Numbered from the stretch's first letter, positions 1 to 6,471 are shown. The stretch is DNA of 6,648 nt from Desulfonema limicola (GCA_020718925.1 DYRC01000168.1:1-6648); one strand, 5' to 3'. The notes: generated by a model not told the origin, from the sequence alone. Numbers and translations are program-made.

Positions 1-55
1 ACACCTTGCGGCGATTATCCTGCGCTTCTGCGTCAATTCGGATTGTGATTTTCAT
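1..55 (-). CDS. 5' end of an unidentified gene running out of the window
   Basis: An ATG at 55-53 on the minus strand opens a frame with no stop up to the window edge, giving 18 residues, MKITIRIDAEAQDNRRKV. An AGG at 61-63, with 5 nt before the ATG, could serve as a weak ribosome binding site. The gene has the same direction as ptuB and begins 128 nt after its stop, so it could belong to the same transcript or have its own promoter in the gap. Eighteen residues are too few to recognise a family. It may mark the boundary of the Septu module or be a further component. Confidence 0.45.
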   Translation of the reverse strand, partial: MKITIRIDAEAQDNRRKV

Positions 56-183
56 CTTAACCTGCTTTCATCACTGTCATATTGCATGAAAAATTTTTGG
101 GGTTGGAAAACAGGGTGTTCATGGCGATGTTTATAATTGGGTTCTATAAATCCACCCGTGTAAATTTCACAAAAATATTTGAT

Positions 184-951
184 TTAATATCGAAATTTAT
201 CTTTTATAGCACATCTCATCATCAAAGCATACTCCGCAGAATCTTTGACCGCTTTTTCTAATTCTTGTTTTGCATCTTTGATCAGAGCTTTTAATTCGTC
301 AATTTTTTTAAATCTTTTAATAAGTAAATATAGACTTTTACAGAGATTGTATTTTGTAAGTCTAAGTTCATCTAAAAGCTCTTTGTTACCATTTATTATT
401 TGCTCAATGGTAGCTTTTCCCCGTTGATCATTATTGATTGCTCTTGGCTCTTCACGTTTATACTCAATAAAATCTTCAGGATTTTCTTTTCCCGGATGAA
501 TAAACAACGGTTCTTCTTGATCAATATTATCCGAATGAGATTTTGCTCTTTTTGAATCATCAATAAGCGGAAACAGGTTTCGTTTATAACTTCGATTGCA
601 ATCTGGGCAGCAATAAAGCATATTGTCCCACTCATACGCAAGCCAATAATAGCCGGGCTTTGAAAGGTTATCTTTTTCGTTTTGCTGATAACCGGACTTT
701 GGTCTGAAATGCTCGACATCTCCGCTTTTTACTTTTATTTCACAAAAGCAGCATTTGTGATACTGCGCTTTTTTTAAAGCGTCTTTTACAGTTTTATGCC
801 CATAAATAGAAGCTTTGATTTCAAACTCTCTTTGACCGCATTTATATTCTTCTTCAAACTGCTCATATAACTGCTTATTCTTCTCAGTTTCAGCCTTGCC
901 GTCAATAGCTAATTTTTCAGGAACTTGCGCCGGTTTATTGATTCGTATCAT
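184..951 (-). CDS. ptuB: PtuB-like HNH endonuclease (Septu defence effector)
   Basis: A 255-residue protein with the layout of the retron/Septu-associated HNH family (TIGR02646 type). A CxxC at 67-70 (CCFCE) is followed by the core DVEHFRPKS at 78-86, with the likely catalytic H81. A WDN at 108-110 leads into a second knuckle, CPDCNRSYK (115-123), with C115, C118 and N119, then NLFPL. The cysteines probably bind a structural zinc and the His/Asn residues form the HNH active site. The C-terminal part (about 195-245) is lysine-rich, helical and probably coiled. In known Septu systems PtuB is the nuclease that, with PtuA, degrades DNA on phage infection. The start ATG overlaps the ptuA stop as ATGA (948-951). 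No good ribosome binding site precedes it, so translation probably depends on coupling. The gene is AT-rich (about 17% GC over 301-360 by hand count), suggesting transfer. Family assignment is strong; phage defence is inferred from the family. Confidence 0.88.
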   Translation of the reverse strand: MIRINKPAQVPEKLAIDGKAETEKNKQLYEQFEEEYKCGQREFEIKASIYGHKTVKDALKKAQYHKCCFCEIKVKSGDVEHFRPKSGYQQNEKDNLSKPGYYWLAYEWDNMLYCCPDCNRSYKRNLFPLIDDSKRAKSHSDNIDQEEPLFIHPGKENPEDFIEYKREEPRAINNDQRGKATIEQIINGNKELLDELRLTKYNLCKSLYLLIKRFKKIDELKALIKDAKQELEKAVKDSAEYALMMRCAIKDKFRY

Positions 952-2294
952 TGCACTTTATCTTTCAATATCTGCGCCGCTTTACGAATAATTTCCATAG
1001 CTTCATTATCTTCATTTTTTTCAGCTACCGGCAATTCATCCAATTTTTTGCCGATTTGTTCAAGACGTTTTTTATCTTTGGCAGTCAGTTTCGGCTTGGA
1101 TAGAATTTTTTCACGCTCTTCCAAAATAGCGTCATATTCCTGCGGTCTTGCACTTGGCAAATCGAATAAATCGCTGGTAACGACCTGATCCAGCCGCCAG
1201 CCTTTGATAACATCCTCATCTTTATTGTTATAAATAATCACCTCATCGCCTTCTCGTTTCAGCAGAACGATATTGGCATTCTGAGCAGATTGAACAATCA
1301 ACGGGCTGTGAGCAGTTACAATAAACTGAGTTTGTTTGAAAATATTGCTCAAATGGTTCATTATTGTCCGTTGCCACTTGGGATGCAGATGCAGATCAAT
1401 TTCATCAACAAGCACAATCGCAGGCTCGGCAAGCGGATTATCGCTGTCAGGATAGCGGTCAAATAAGCGGCTTGCCAAATCCACCATCCATGCCATCAGG
1501 GTTTGATAGCCCAGACTCAAATCTTTGATGCTGACCAATCCGTAAGGCGTTTTTACTTGAATCGCCGGTTTGGGCTGCTCTTTGGTAATCGGGCGAATTT
1601 GAATATCTTCAACGTCCGGCAATAGTTCAACAAGCAATTTCCTGATTTTATCAAAACGGTTTTCAAAATAGGCTTTATTTTCCTCAGTTGCGCTTTTCGC
1701 GGCAAAATCAGCCTGCAACAGCCATTCTTCAGAGTTAATCAGACTAATATCTTCTGAAAACAAACTTGCAGTGGGATCGGAATTTTGCGTTTCTGATAAA
1801 GAGCCTGTTCCCATTCTGCGAGATGCACCATAGGCATAACTTATTAAGTTTGCTAATTCATTTTGCCCCGGTCCTATTTCAAAGATATGTAACTTATCTT
1901 GATTCTGATAACTTGATATTATTGCAGTTCCATTATATAAATATTTAAACTTATTTGAATTAACCTTTCCAAAATAAAATTTGTCCATTCTAATGCTTGT
2001 ACCTTCTCTAAGAAAGTTGATAGCACTATTAGGAAAACCTCTTGGCGACGAACCTTTATCGTTATTTTGAAGTTTGGGTGTTAACGCAACCAAACATTTC
2101 AGCAAAGTCGTTTTCCCCGTCCCATTATCCCCTAAAATCACCGTCCAGAGCGCAGGCTTGCCCTTGCCGTCTGACAAATCAAGCACCTGCTTTTTGCCAA
2201 AACACCGAACATTTTTCACAATCAAATCAAGAAAATAAACAGGCTGATTGTCATATTGAGATTCTTCAATCTCTTGCTTTTTATTGCGCTTCAT
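948..2294 (-). CDS. ptuA: PtuA-like AAA/ABC-type ATPase (Septu defence sensor)
   Basis: A 448-residue SMC/ABC-like ATPase of the AAA_15/AAA_21 type. The N-terminus has a typical beta strand, LDLIVKNVRCFG. Walker A is GDNGTGKTT (55-63, K61), the ABC signature is LSLGYQ (259-264), Walker B is AIVLVDEIDLHLHP (292-305, with catalytic E298), and the switch histidine lies in TAHSP (H329). All nucleotide-binding residues look intact. The middle region (about 75-170) is variable, and its DNA is markedly AT-rich compared with both sides. The tail (385-448) is charged and helical. In characterised Septu systems PtuA forms the ATPase scaffold that holds PtuB in check. The chosen start is the ATG at 2294: it forms an ATGA overlap with the upstream stop and has GGAG at 2300-2303, 5 nt away. 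An in-frame GTG at 2300 would sit inside that GGAG and is less likely. ATGA also joins it to ptuB. Which phage signal it senses cannot be told. Confidence 0.87.
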   Translation of the reverse strand: MKRNKKQEIEESQYDNQPVYFLDLIVKNVRCFGKKQVLDLSDGKGKPALWTVILGDNGTGKTTLLKCLVALTPKLQNNDKGSSPRGFPNSAINFLREGTSIRMDKFYFGKVNSNKFKYLYNGTAIISSYQNQDKLHIFEIGPGQNELANLISYAYGASRRMGTGSLSETQNSDPTASLFSEDISLINSEEWLLQADFAAKSATEENKAYFENRFDKIRKLLVELLPDVEDIQIRPITKEQPKPAIQVKTPYGLVSIKDLSLGYQTLMAWMVDLASRLFDRYPDSDNPLAEPAIVLVDEIDLHLHPKWQRTIMNHLSNIFKQTQFIVTAHSPLIVQSAQNANIVLLKREGDEVIIYNNKDEDVIKGWRLDQVVTSDLFDLPSARPQEYDAILEEREKILSKPKLTAKDKKRLEQIGKKLDELPVAEKNEDNEAMEIIRKAAQILKDKVQ

Positions 2295-3916
2295 GGACAC
2301 TCCATATTTTGTTCATTCAGACCGGATTTACCGCTCGGCTTTATTTCAGAGCATACTTTCCACTCCGCCACATTCCGCTTTTCGGTATCGAAATTGATTC
2401 CTATGAGAAAGATTTTCTTGCCGCTCTGTGAGTACCGATCCGCATAGCCTCTTTCGCGGATTTGTCTGATGGCGGCTTCCGCGTTCTGATTACACTTAAA
2501 TTCTATGATAAACACTTTATCCGAAAATTCCATTACCAGATCAATTCTTCCCGCACAGGTCAGCACCTCACTGCGGGCATTCACTCCGGATGCACTGACA
2601 ATCAGAAAAAATGCCGTGTGAAAATAGGCTTCGTCTCTTTTGCTTTCCAATGTGTAAGGAATGGATGCGAATATCGCAGTTATTGTTTCAAAAAACGCAT
2701 CAAGATTTTCTGCTCGGAGATGACCGGAAAGTTTCAGAAAAAGCGACAGATCACTTCCGTTCCCCGGAATGTATGAAAACAGCAGGAATTTCAGAAACGA
2801 AAGTTTGACTTCCTCATTGGGATAATCAAACGTATAGACAGAATCTTCCACATCTTTGATGGTAATGTATCCGGTCTGAAAAAGAAGCGCTTCGGGTTTG
2901 AGATTTTCGATGTCATAGACGCTGAATATCTGTTCGTCCAACCGGAGATTTTCGATTTTCGCAACCGGATAGTTTTTCTCCTTCAGAATATTGACCAGAA
3001 ATGTCGGAGTCCCGGTTTCAAACCAGTAGTTTCTGAAGTCCTTTTGTTTGAGCGCGGACATGATCGAAAACGGATTATAAACCCGGATATTACATTTGGA
3101 AAACCGATAACCATTATAATGCTGTTCAAGTTTTACGGACACTTCTTCTTCCGAATCACCGGTCTTTTCCGATAATTGTCTGATATAAGGCTTAAAGTAT
3201 ATCTCCAGTTCATCCTGTGTATAACCGAGTATAGCGGCATACGGTTCGGACATGGTAATATCTTCCAGATTGTTGAGTTCCGAAAAAATGGAAACCCTGC
3301 TGAATTTGGATACGCCGGTGATAAACACGAATTTCAGACACGGAGAAACACTCGCGCCTTTCAGAACGCCGAAAAAACCTTTCAGAACATCTCTGTTTTG
3401 AAATGCGATTTCAATGGACTCTTTGCCTTTGCCCAGATGATCTATGATCGGTTTGTCGTATTCATCAACCAGCACAACCACCTGTGTTTTATACTGATTT
3501 TCAAGAGCGACAACCAATTCCCGAAATCGTGTCTCAATAAAATCGGTATTCAGGGAAATCCCGTATTTCTGGGCTGTCTGATCCATGCTCAGCCAGATAC
3601 TTCTTGTCAGCGTTTCCGGGGTTTGATGGGGAATTTCGTTAAAATCAATTACAATTACCGGGTGTTCTTTCCAGTCCCAATCCGTGTTGTCATTTATCCA
3701 TAGCCCCTCGAAGAGTTCCTTTCTTCCCTGAAACAGACATAGCAACGTGGAAACGGTCAGGGATTTTCCGAATCTGCGGGGACGGGACATGAAATAGAAT
3801 ATGCCTTCATCAGCCATCCTAAAGATATGCCGGGTTTTATCAACATAAAGATAATCGTCTTCCCTGATTCGTTCAAACGATGAAATTCCGACAGACAGTT
3901 TTTGAAGTTTTATCAT
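2291..3916 (-). CDS. AAA-ATPase-like protein with C-terminal PDDEXK_9 nuclease domain
   Basis: A 541-residue protein of the AAA-ATPase_like plus PDDEXK_9 (former DUF1703) family. The N-terminal half has the family motifs YVDKT (24-28), the P-loop variant RPRRFGKS (45-52), the Walker B-like VVLVDEYDKP (147-156), ITGVSKFS (199-206) and HYNGYRF (266-272). The C-terminal nuclease-like domain shows GRIDLV (456-461, D459) and FIIEFK (469-474, E472 and K474), then a conserved glutamine-containing helix (around 485) and GYADRY (490-495). These match the PD-(D/E)XK D...ExK pattern and look catalytically intact. Residues about 522-541 form a polar tail beyond the usual domain end. AAGGAG at 3923-3928, 6 nt before the ATG, supports the start. 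The stop overlaps the ptuA ATG by 4 bp (ATGA). The biological role of this family is not established; it is often multicopy in a genome. The overlap suggests function with PtuA/PtuB, possibly as an extra defence nuclease, but a recent chance insertion is possible. Confidence 0.85.
   Translation of the reverse strand: MIKLQKLSVGISSFERIREDDYLYVDKTRHIFRMADEGIFYFMSRPRRFGKSLTVSTLLCLFQGRKELFEGLWINDNTDWDWKEHPVIVIDFNEIPHQTPETLTRSIWLSMDQTAQKYGISLNTDFIETRFRELVVALENQYKTQVVVLVDEYDKPIIDHLGKGKESIEIAFQNRDVLKGFFGVLKGASVSPCLKFVFITGVSKFSRVSIFSELNNLEDITMSEPYAAILGYTQDELEIYFKPYIRQLSEKTGDSEEEVSVKLEQHYNGYRFSKCNIRVYNPFSIMSALKQKDFRNYWFETGTPTFLVNILKEKNYPVAKIENLRLDEQIFSVYDIENLKPEALLFQTGYITIKDVEDSVYTFDYPNEEVKLSFLKFLLFSYIPGNGSDLSLFLKLSGHLRAENLDAFFETITAIFASIPYTLESKRDEAYFHTAFFLIVSASGVNARSEVLTCAGRIDLVMEFSDKVFIIEFKCNQNAEAAIRQIRERGYADRYSQSGKKIFLIGINFDTEKRNVAEWKVCSEIKPSGKSGLNEQNMECP
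2300..2303 (-). promoter_or_regulatory. Ribosome binding site deciding the ptuA start
   Basis: GGAG on the minus strand lies 5 nt before the ATG at 2294, within the 3' end of the preceding gene. It overlaps the alternative GTG at 2300, which argues against that codon as the start. Confidence 0.6.
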
Positions 3917-3922
3917 GTAACG

Positions 3923-3928
3923 CTCCTT
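3923..3928 (-). promoter_or_regulatory. Ribosome binding site of the PDDEXK_9 gene
   Basis: AAGGAG on the minus strand, 6 nt before the ATG at 3916. It is a strong site, in contrast to the weak or absent site before ptuB, so ribosomes may load here and move through the overlapped genes. Confidence 0.7.
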
Positions 3929-3954
3929 AAAGCATCGGAAAGACAGTGACCTTT

Positions 3955-3989
3955 ACGGCACACTCAGAAACCGCGTATTCACAGGAATA
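3955..3989 (-). repeat. Direct repeat copy 1: duplicated tail of the batA-like gene
   Basis: These 35 bp match 4817-4851 at 34 positions (the mismatch is g3984 against a4846). On the minus strand this copy can be read as IPVNTRFLSVP and then TAA, the same final residues as the BatA-like protein. It lies in the 96-nt gap between the coiled-coil gene and the PDDEXK_9 gene, detached from any complete batA. The gap otherwise holds only the ribosome binding site of the next gene; no clear terminator is visible. Confidence 0.9.
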
Positions 3990-4012
3990 AAACACTTCTT
4001 CCAACCGATTCT

Positions 4013-4789
4013 TTATTTCAGAGTGTTTGATTTGAAAATCTCAAGTTCAGGCATAGCCTTCTTTGCATACAGTTCAACAGACGGATGAGCGGAATGTGTA
4101 ACCATCAACGGATACACTTTTGCGCTGACATGCCCGGATACCCGCTGTAAAAGTTTTTGGAAACGATCAATATCCTTTTTGCCAAGCTGGGATTTGCTCT
4201 CGCCGATAATATATATTTTTTTGCCGTTTTCCAATCCTTCCCCGTATATGTTGATTTCGTCGTCTTTCCCGTCTGCATAAACAATAAACCGCCTGTCCAT
4301 CACTTTAATATCAATATTTTTTTCTCTTTTCAATATGCCCGGAAGAAGGTTAATCGCTTCATTTTCCAGAAAATAGCCGAAAGAATTTGCAAGCCCTCCC
4401 AATTCTTTACTCATTTTATCTTGTCTTTTCACTACCTCCCGTAATGTTTCCTCAGTCTTTGTCTGAGCCGCTGCGAGTTCTTCGACGCGCTGCTCGGTTC
4501 TCTTCTGAGCTTCTGCGAGTTCTTCAACACGCTGCTCAGTTCTCTTCTGAGCTTCTGCGAGTTCTTGCTGAACTTCTGCAAGCTTTTCGACGCGTTTCTC
4601 AGTTCTGCTCTGAGCTTCTGCCAATTCAAGTATTTTATCACCCAAAACAGAAACCACATCTTCCAGTCTCTTAAAATCGGTTTTCGTAACCGTATCCAAC
4701 ATATCTTCCCTGAATTGACCCAGAATCTTCATCATGGGAAATTGAACTTCAATTGGAAGTTGTTCGATCAATGCGTTGTATGATCTCAT
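4013..4789 (-). CDS. Coiled-coil protein with C-terminal PD-(D/E)XK nuclease-like domain
   Basis: A 258-residue protein. Residues 1-50 are helical (MRSYNALIEQLP...). Residues about 52-125 form a long coiled coil built of near-identical 14-residue units such as AEAQKRTEQRVEEL. The C-terminal domain (about 132-258) looks like a restriction-endonuclease fold: E142 in a helix (YFLENEA), then D177/E178 (DDEINIYGE), GESKS (196-200, with E197 and K199), and a basic helix (KKDIDRFQKLL). The last two match the D...ExK active-site pattern. Proteins of this build (DUF3782-like, sometimes mislabelled chordopoxvirus fusion protein) are common and multicopy in some bacteria; their role is unknown. The start at 4789 is chosen because AAGGAGG (4798-4804) lies 8 nt ahead; ATGs at 4795, 4807 and 4825 are too close to it, overlap it or precede it. 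The gene begins 25 nt after the batA-like stop and is bracketed by the 35-bp direct repeats. It may be an inserted unit. Confidence 0.75.
   Translation of the reverse strand: MRSYNALIEQLPIEVQFPMMKILGQFREDMLDTVTKTDFKRLEDVVSVLGDKILELAEAQSRTEKRVEKLAEVQQELAEAQKRTEQRVEELAEAQKRTEQRVEELAAAQTKTEETLREVVKRQDKMSKELGGLANSFGYFLENEAINLLPGILKREKNIDIKVMDRRFIVYADGKDDEINIYGEGLENGKKIYIIGESKSQLGKKDIDRFQKLLQRVSGHVSAKVYPLMVTHSAHPSVELYAKKAMPELEIFKSNTLK
4463..4623 (-). repeat. In-frame tandem heptad repeats (42-bp and 21-bp units)
   Basis: On the plus strand a motif beginning ctgag recurs at 4463, 4505, 4547 and 4610, with a diverged ctgaa copy at 4568, so the spacings are 42, 42, 21 and 42 bp. Units one and two agree at about 37 of 42 positions. 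All spacings are multiples of 21 bp, that is whole heptads of the coiled coil, so the reading frame and helix register are kept. This is a coding repeat that probably varies in copy number between strains. Confidence 0.88.
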
Positions 4790-4797
4790 AATCATTT

Positions 4798-4804
4798 CCT
4801 CCTT
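4798..4804 (-). promoter_or_regulatory. Ribosome binding site deciding the coiled-coil gene start
   Basis: AAGGAGG on the minus strand lies 8 nt before the ATG at 4789 and only 2 nt before the ATG at 4795. It selects the former and makes the more upstream in-frame ATGs unlikely. Confidence 0.75.
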
Positions 4805-4814
4805 CATATAAATT

Positions 4815-5807
4815 TCACGGCACACTCAGAAACCGCGTATTCACAAGAATACTCCACAGCCCCAATATCACAAACGCCGGAAGCAGGAACCACGGGTAAA
4901 GCTCCTTATATTCGGCAAAGCTTTTCACTTTTGCCTCTGTTTTTTCAAGTTTGTCAATCGTATCGTAAATCTTTTTCAGTCCTTCGCTGTCTTCTGCCCG
5001 AAAATACAGCCCGCCGGTTTTATCCGCAATGGTTTTCAGGGTTTTCTCATCCATATCCACTTTCTGATACACATATCTTTCACCAAGTACGGGATGTCTG
5101 ACTAAAAAAGGTGCTTCTCCCCGTGTTCCTACGCCGATGGTATAAATTTTCACTTTTTTCTGAACCGCAATATCCGCCGCATTTTCAGGCGAAAGCTCAC
5201 CCGTGTTGCTTTGTCCGTCTGTCAGCAGAATGATGATGTTGGATTTGCTTTTCACGTCTTCCAAGCGTTTCAGCGAAATACCGATGGCATCGCCGATTGC
5301 CGTATTATCCCCGGCTGCACCGATCTGAAGCCGTTCCAGTATAGAGGCAATCGTATTGTAATCACGGGTCAGGGGCAGTTGCGTATAAGCGTTTGTGCCG
5401 AAAACAACCAGAGCGATTCTGTCGCTTGCTCTTTTGGAAATAAACTCCGACACCACGCTTTTAACTGCTTCCAGCCGATTGACAATTTTGCCTTTCAGCT
5501 TGAAATCCAGCGCAGCCATGCTTCCGGACAGATCAACCGATAAAACAATATTGACGCCTTCGGTGGAAATATCAATCTGCTGAGTTCCCCATTGCGGTCT
5601 TGCCAGCGCAATGATCATCAGGCTCAATGCGGCATATTTCAAGGCTGGCGTCAGTCCTCTGATTTTGAGCCAAAAAGATGAACTGACGCCTTTGAACACC
5701 ATCGGAATCGTCATTGCAGGCTGACGTTTTTTCCGATATTGATAGGCAATGGCTATCGGCAGAATGGCAAACAGCGCAAACATATAAGGTGAAGCAAATC
5801 TGAACAT
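4815..5807 (-). CDS. batA: BatA-like membrane protein with von Willebrand factor A domain
   Basis: A 330-residue protein with the usual BatA length and layout. An N-terminal membrane helix (about 5-22, ALFAILPIAIAYQY) is followed by a short cytoplasmic or basic stretch and a second helix (about 56-70, ending in the family-typical ALARPQWG). A VWA domain (about 84-285) and a C-terminal membrane helix (about 305-322) complete it. The MIDAS metal site is complete: DLSGS (D92, S94, S96), T169 in GDNTAIGDAI, and D197 in LLTDGQS. Bat proteins are linked to stress or aerotolerance and often act with MoxR ATPases, DUF58 proteins and BatB. None of these partners is visible here, and the gene after it is unrelated. 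The start lies 1 nt after the previous stop with only a weak GGGA site, so coupling is likely. The last 11 codons and part of the stop codon are duplicated at 3955-3989. The precise Bat paralogue is inferred from layout. Confidence 0.85.
   Translation of the reverse strand: MFRFASPYMFALFAILPIAIAYQYRKKRQPAMTIPMVFKGVSSSFWLKIRGLTPALKYAALSLMIIALARPQWGTQQIDISTEGVNIVLSVDLSGSMAALDFKLKGKIVNRLEAVKSVVSEFISKRASDRIALVVFGTNAYTQLPLTRDYNTIASILERLQIGAAGDNTAIGDAIGISLKRLEDVKSKSNIIILLTDGQSNTGELSPENAADIAVQKKVKIYTIGVGTRGEAPFLVRHPVLGERYVYQKVDMDEKTLKTIADKTGGLYFRAEDSEGLKKIYDTIDKLEKTEAKVKSFAEYKELYPWFLLPAFVILGLWSILVNTRFLSVP
4817..4851 (-). repeat. Direct repeat copy 2: native 3' end of the batA-like gene
   Basis: This copy encodes the final residues (ILVNTRFLSVP) of the BatA-like protein and includes the first base of its stop codon. 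It matches 3955-3989 at 34 of 35 positions, with an offset of 862 bp. The region between the copies holds the coiled-coil nuclease gene and little else. Confidence 0.9.
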
Positions 5808-5808
5808 A

Positions 5809-6471
5809 TTATCCCGTATATCCGCAAACGCCGGTTCTGGGCGAATTTACTACCGGCAGCAGCATTTCTTCATCGCAGTCATGCTTTTTCACGCATTTTT
5901 TACACAGCCAGCCAGCCCCATCCCACATACATTCCGTACAGACCTTTACGGACTGGGCTTTGCCGCATTCGCTGCACAGAATTTCCGGCGGATCATTTCT
6001 GGCAAGCATAAGAATCTTTTTCTTTTCAGCAGCACCCTCACGGAGATCGATCACTTTTACCCTCAATATGGTGGTATCGCCGAAATCATACTCATGCACC
6101 AGTTCGGTTCCCGGCTTCATAACATCTTTAAGCTTTTTTTTCATCTCCAGCTCGCCTTGTGGAGAATTGAACGCGCTCAGATGTCCGCAACACTCCAGCC
6201 ATGTATCTCTTAAAAATTTATCGAGGTCTGACAATTTGGCGTCCGCAGCAACTTTTAAGTGCATCCAATATTGAGGACGTTCAAGTCCGTCAATCACGAT
6301 GTGAAAAAAAGGCTTTTTCTTTTCCTGAGATTCCGCCTGAGATTCCGCCTGAGATTCCGATTGTTTGTTCAGACATGCCTTCAGATGCTTGGTCATGCCT
6401 GTTTTTGAAAAATCGGCATTACACAATAAACACTTAGCTTTGGTGTCGGATTTTGCTGCCATTTGAATCAT
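5809..6471 (-). CDS. PRiA4b ORF-3-like protein with flanking zinc-binding modules
   Basis: A 220-residue protein from the ATG at 6471, or 217 from the ATG at 6462. AGGAAAGGA (6472-6480) fits either start, so the exact one is uncertain. In 217-residue numbering, an N-terminal finger has C11, C14, H26 and C30 (CLLCNADFSKTGMTKHLKAC). A Ser/Glu/Gln-rich linker with three SQAE-type repeats follows. The PRiA4_ORF3 domain (about 52-155) contains FHIVIDGLERPQYW and YDFGDT (125-130). A cysteine-rich tail has pairs C163/C166, C175/C178 and C187/C190 plus H194 and C196, enough for two zinc sites. The domain also occurs in the IS1096 TnpR-like group, but no transposase is present and its molecular role is unknown. 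The gene ends 1 nt before the batA-like ATG, suggesting shared expression. It overlaps the end of the preceding frame by about 29-38 nt. Domain assignment is fairly secure; function is not. Confidence 0.75.
   Translation of the reverse strand: MIQMAAKSDTKAKCLLCNADFSKTGMTKHLKACLNKQSESQAESQAESQEKKKPFFHIVIDGLERPQYWMHLKVAADAKLSDLDKFLRDTWLECCGHLSAFNSPQGELEMKKKLKDVMKPGTELVHEYDFGDTTILRVKVIDLREGAAEKKKILMLARNDPPEILCSECGKAQSVKVCTECMWDGAGWLCKKCVKKHDCDEEMLLPVVNSPRTGVCGYTG
6324..6359 (-). repeat. Three 12-bp tandem repeats in the linker of the PRiA4b-like gene
   Basis: The 12-mer cctgagattccg occurs three times in a row on the plus strand (6324-6335, 6336-6347, 6348-6359). In frame it encodes the repeated Ser-Gln-Ala-Glu linker between the N-terminal zinc finger and the PRiA4b domain. 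Copy-number change would alter linker length by four residues without a frameshift. Confidence 0.85.

Noticed and set aside
56..183. Promoter or terminator in the gap after ptuB
   Set aside because: A CAATAT-like -10 and a run of aaaaattttt exist, but spacing to any -35 is poor and no GC-rich stem followed by a T-run is present.
2295..2300. GTG at 2300 as the ptuA start
   Set aside because: It lies within the GGAG serving the ATG at 2294, and the latter forms an ATGA overlap like that at the next junction.
3176..3703. Plus-strand open frame of 175 codons, and similar plus-strand frames elsewhere
   Set aside because: They lie opposite conserved motifs of minus-strand genes, show no recognisable domains, and are explained as antisense shadows.
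948..3916. Retron-type Septu (reverse transcriptase plus msr-msd RNA before ptuA)
   Set aside because: No reverse transcriptase motifs are present, and ptuA overlaps the preceding gene by 4 bp, which leaves no space for a retron RNA.
4463..4623. CRISPR-like array
   Set aside because: The repeats are contiguous without spacers, are multiples of 21 bp, and encode coiled-coil heptads in frame.
5809..6471. Mobile element passenger gene (IS1096 TnpR-like)
   Set aside because: Only the PRiA4b domain is shared; there is no transposase or terminal inverted repeat around the gene in this window.
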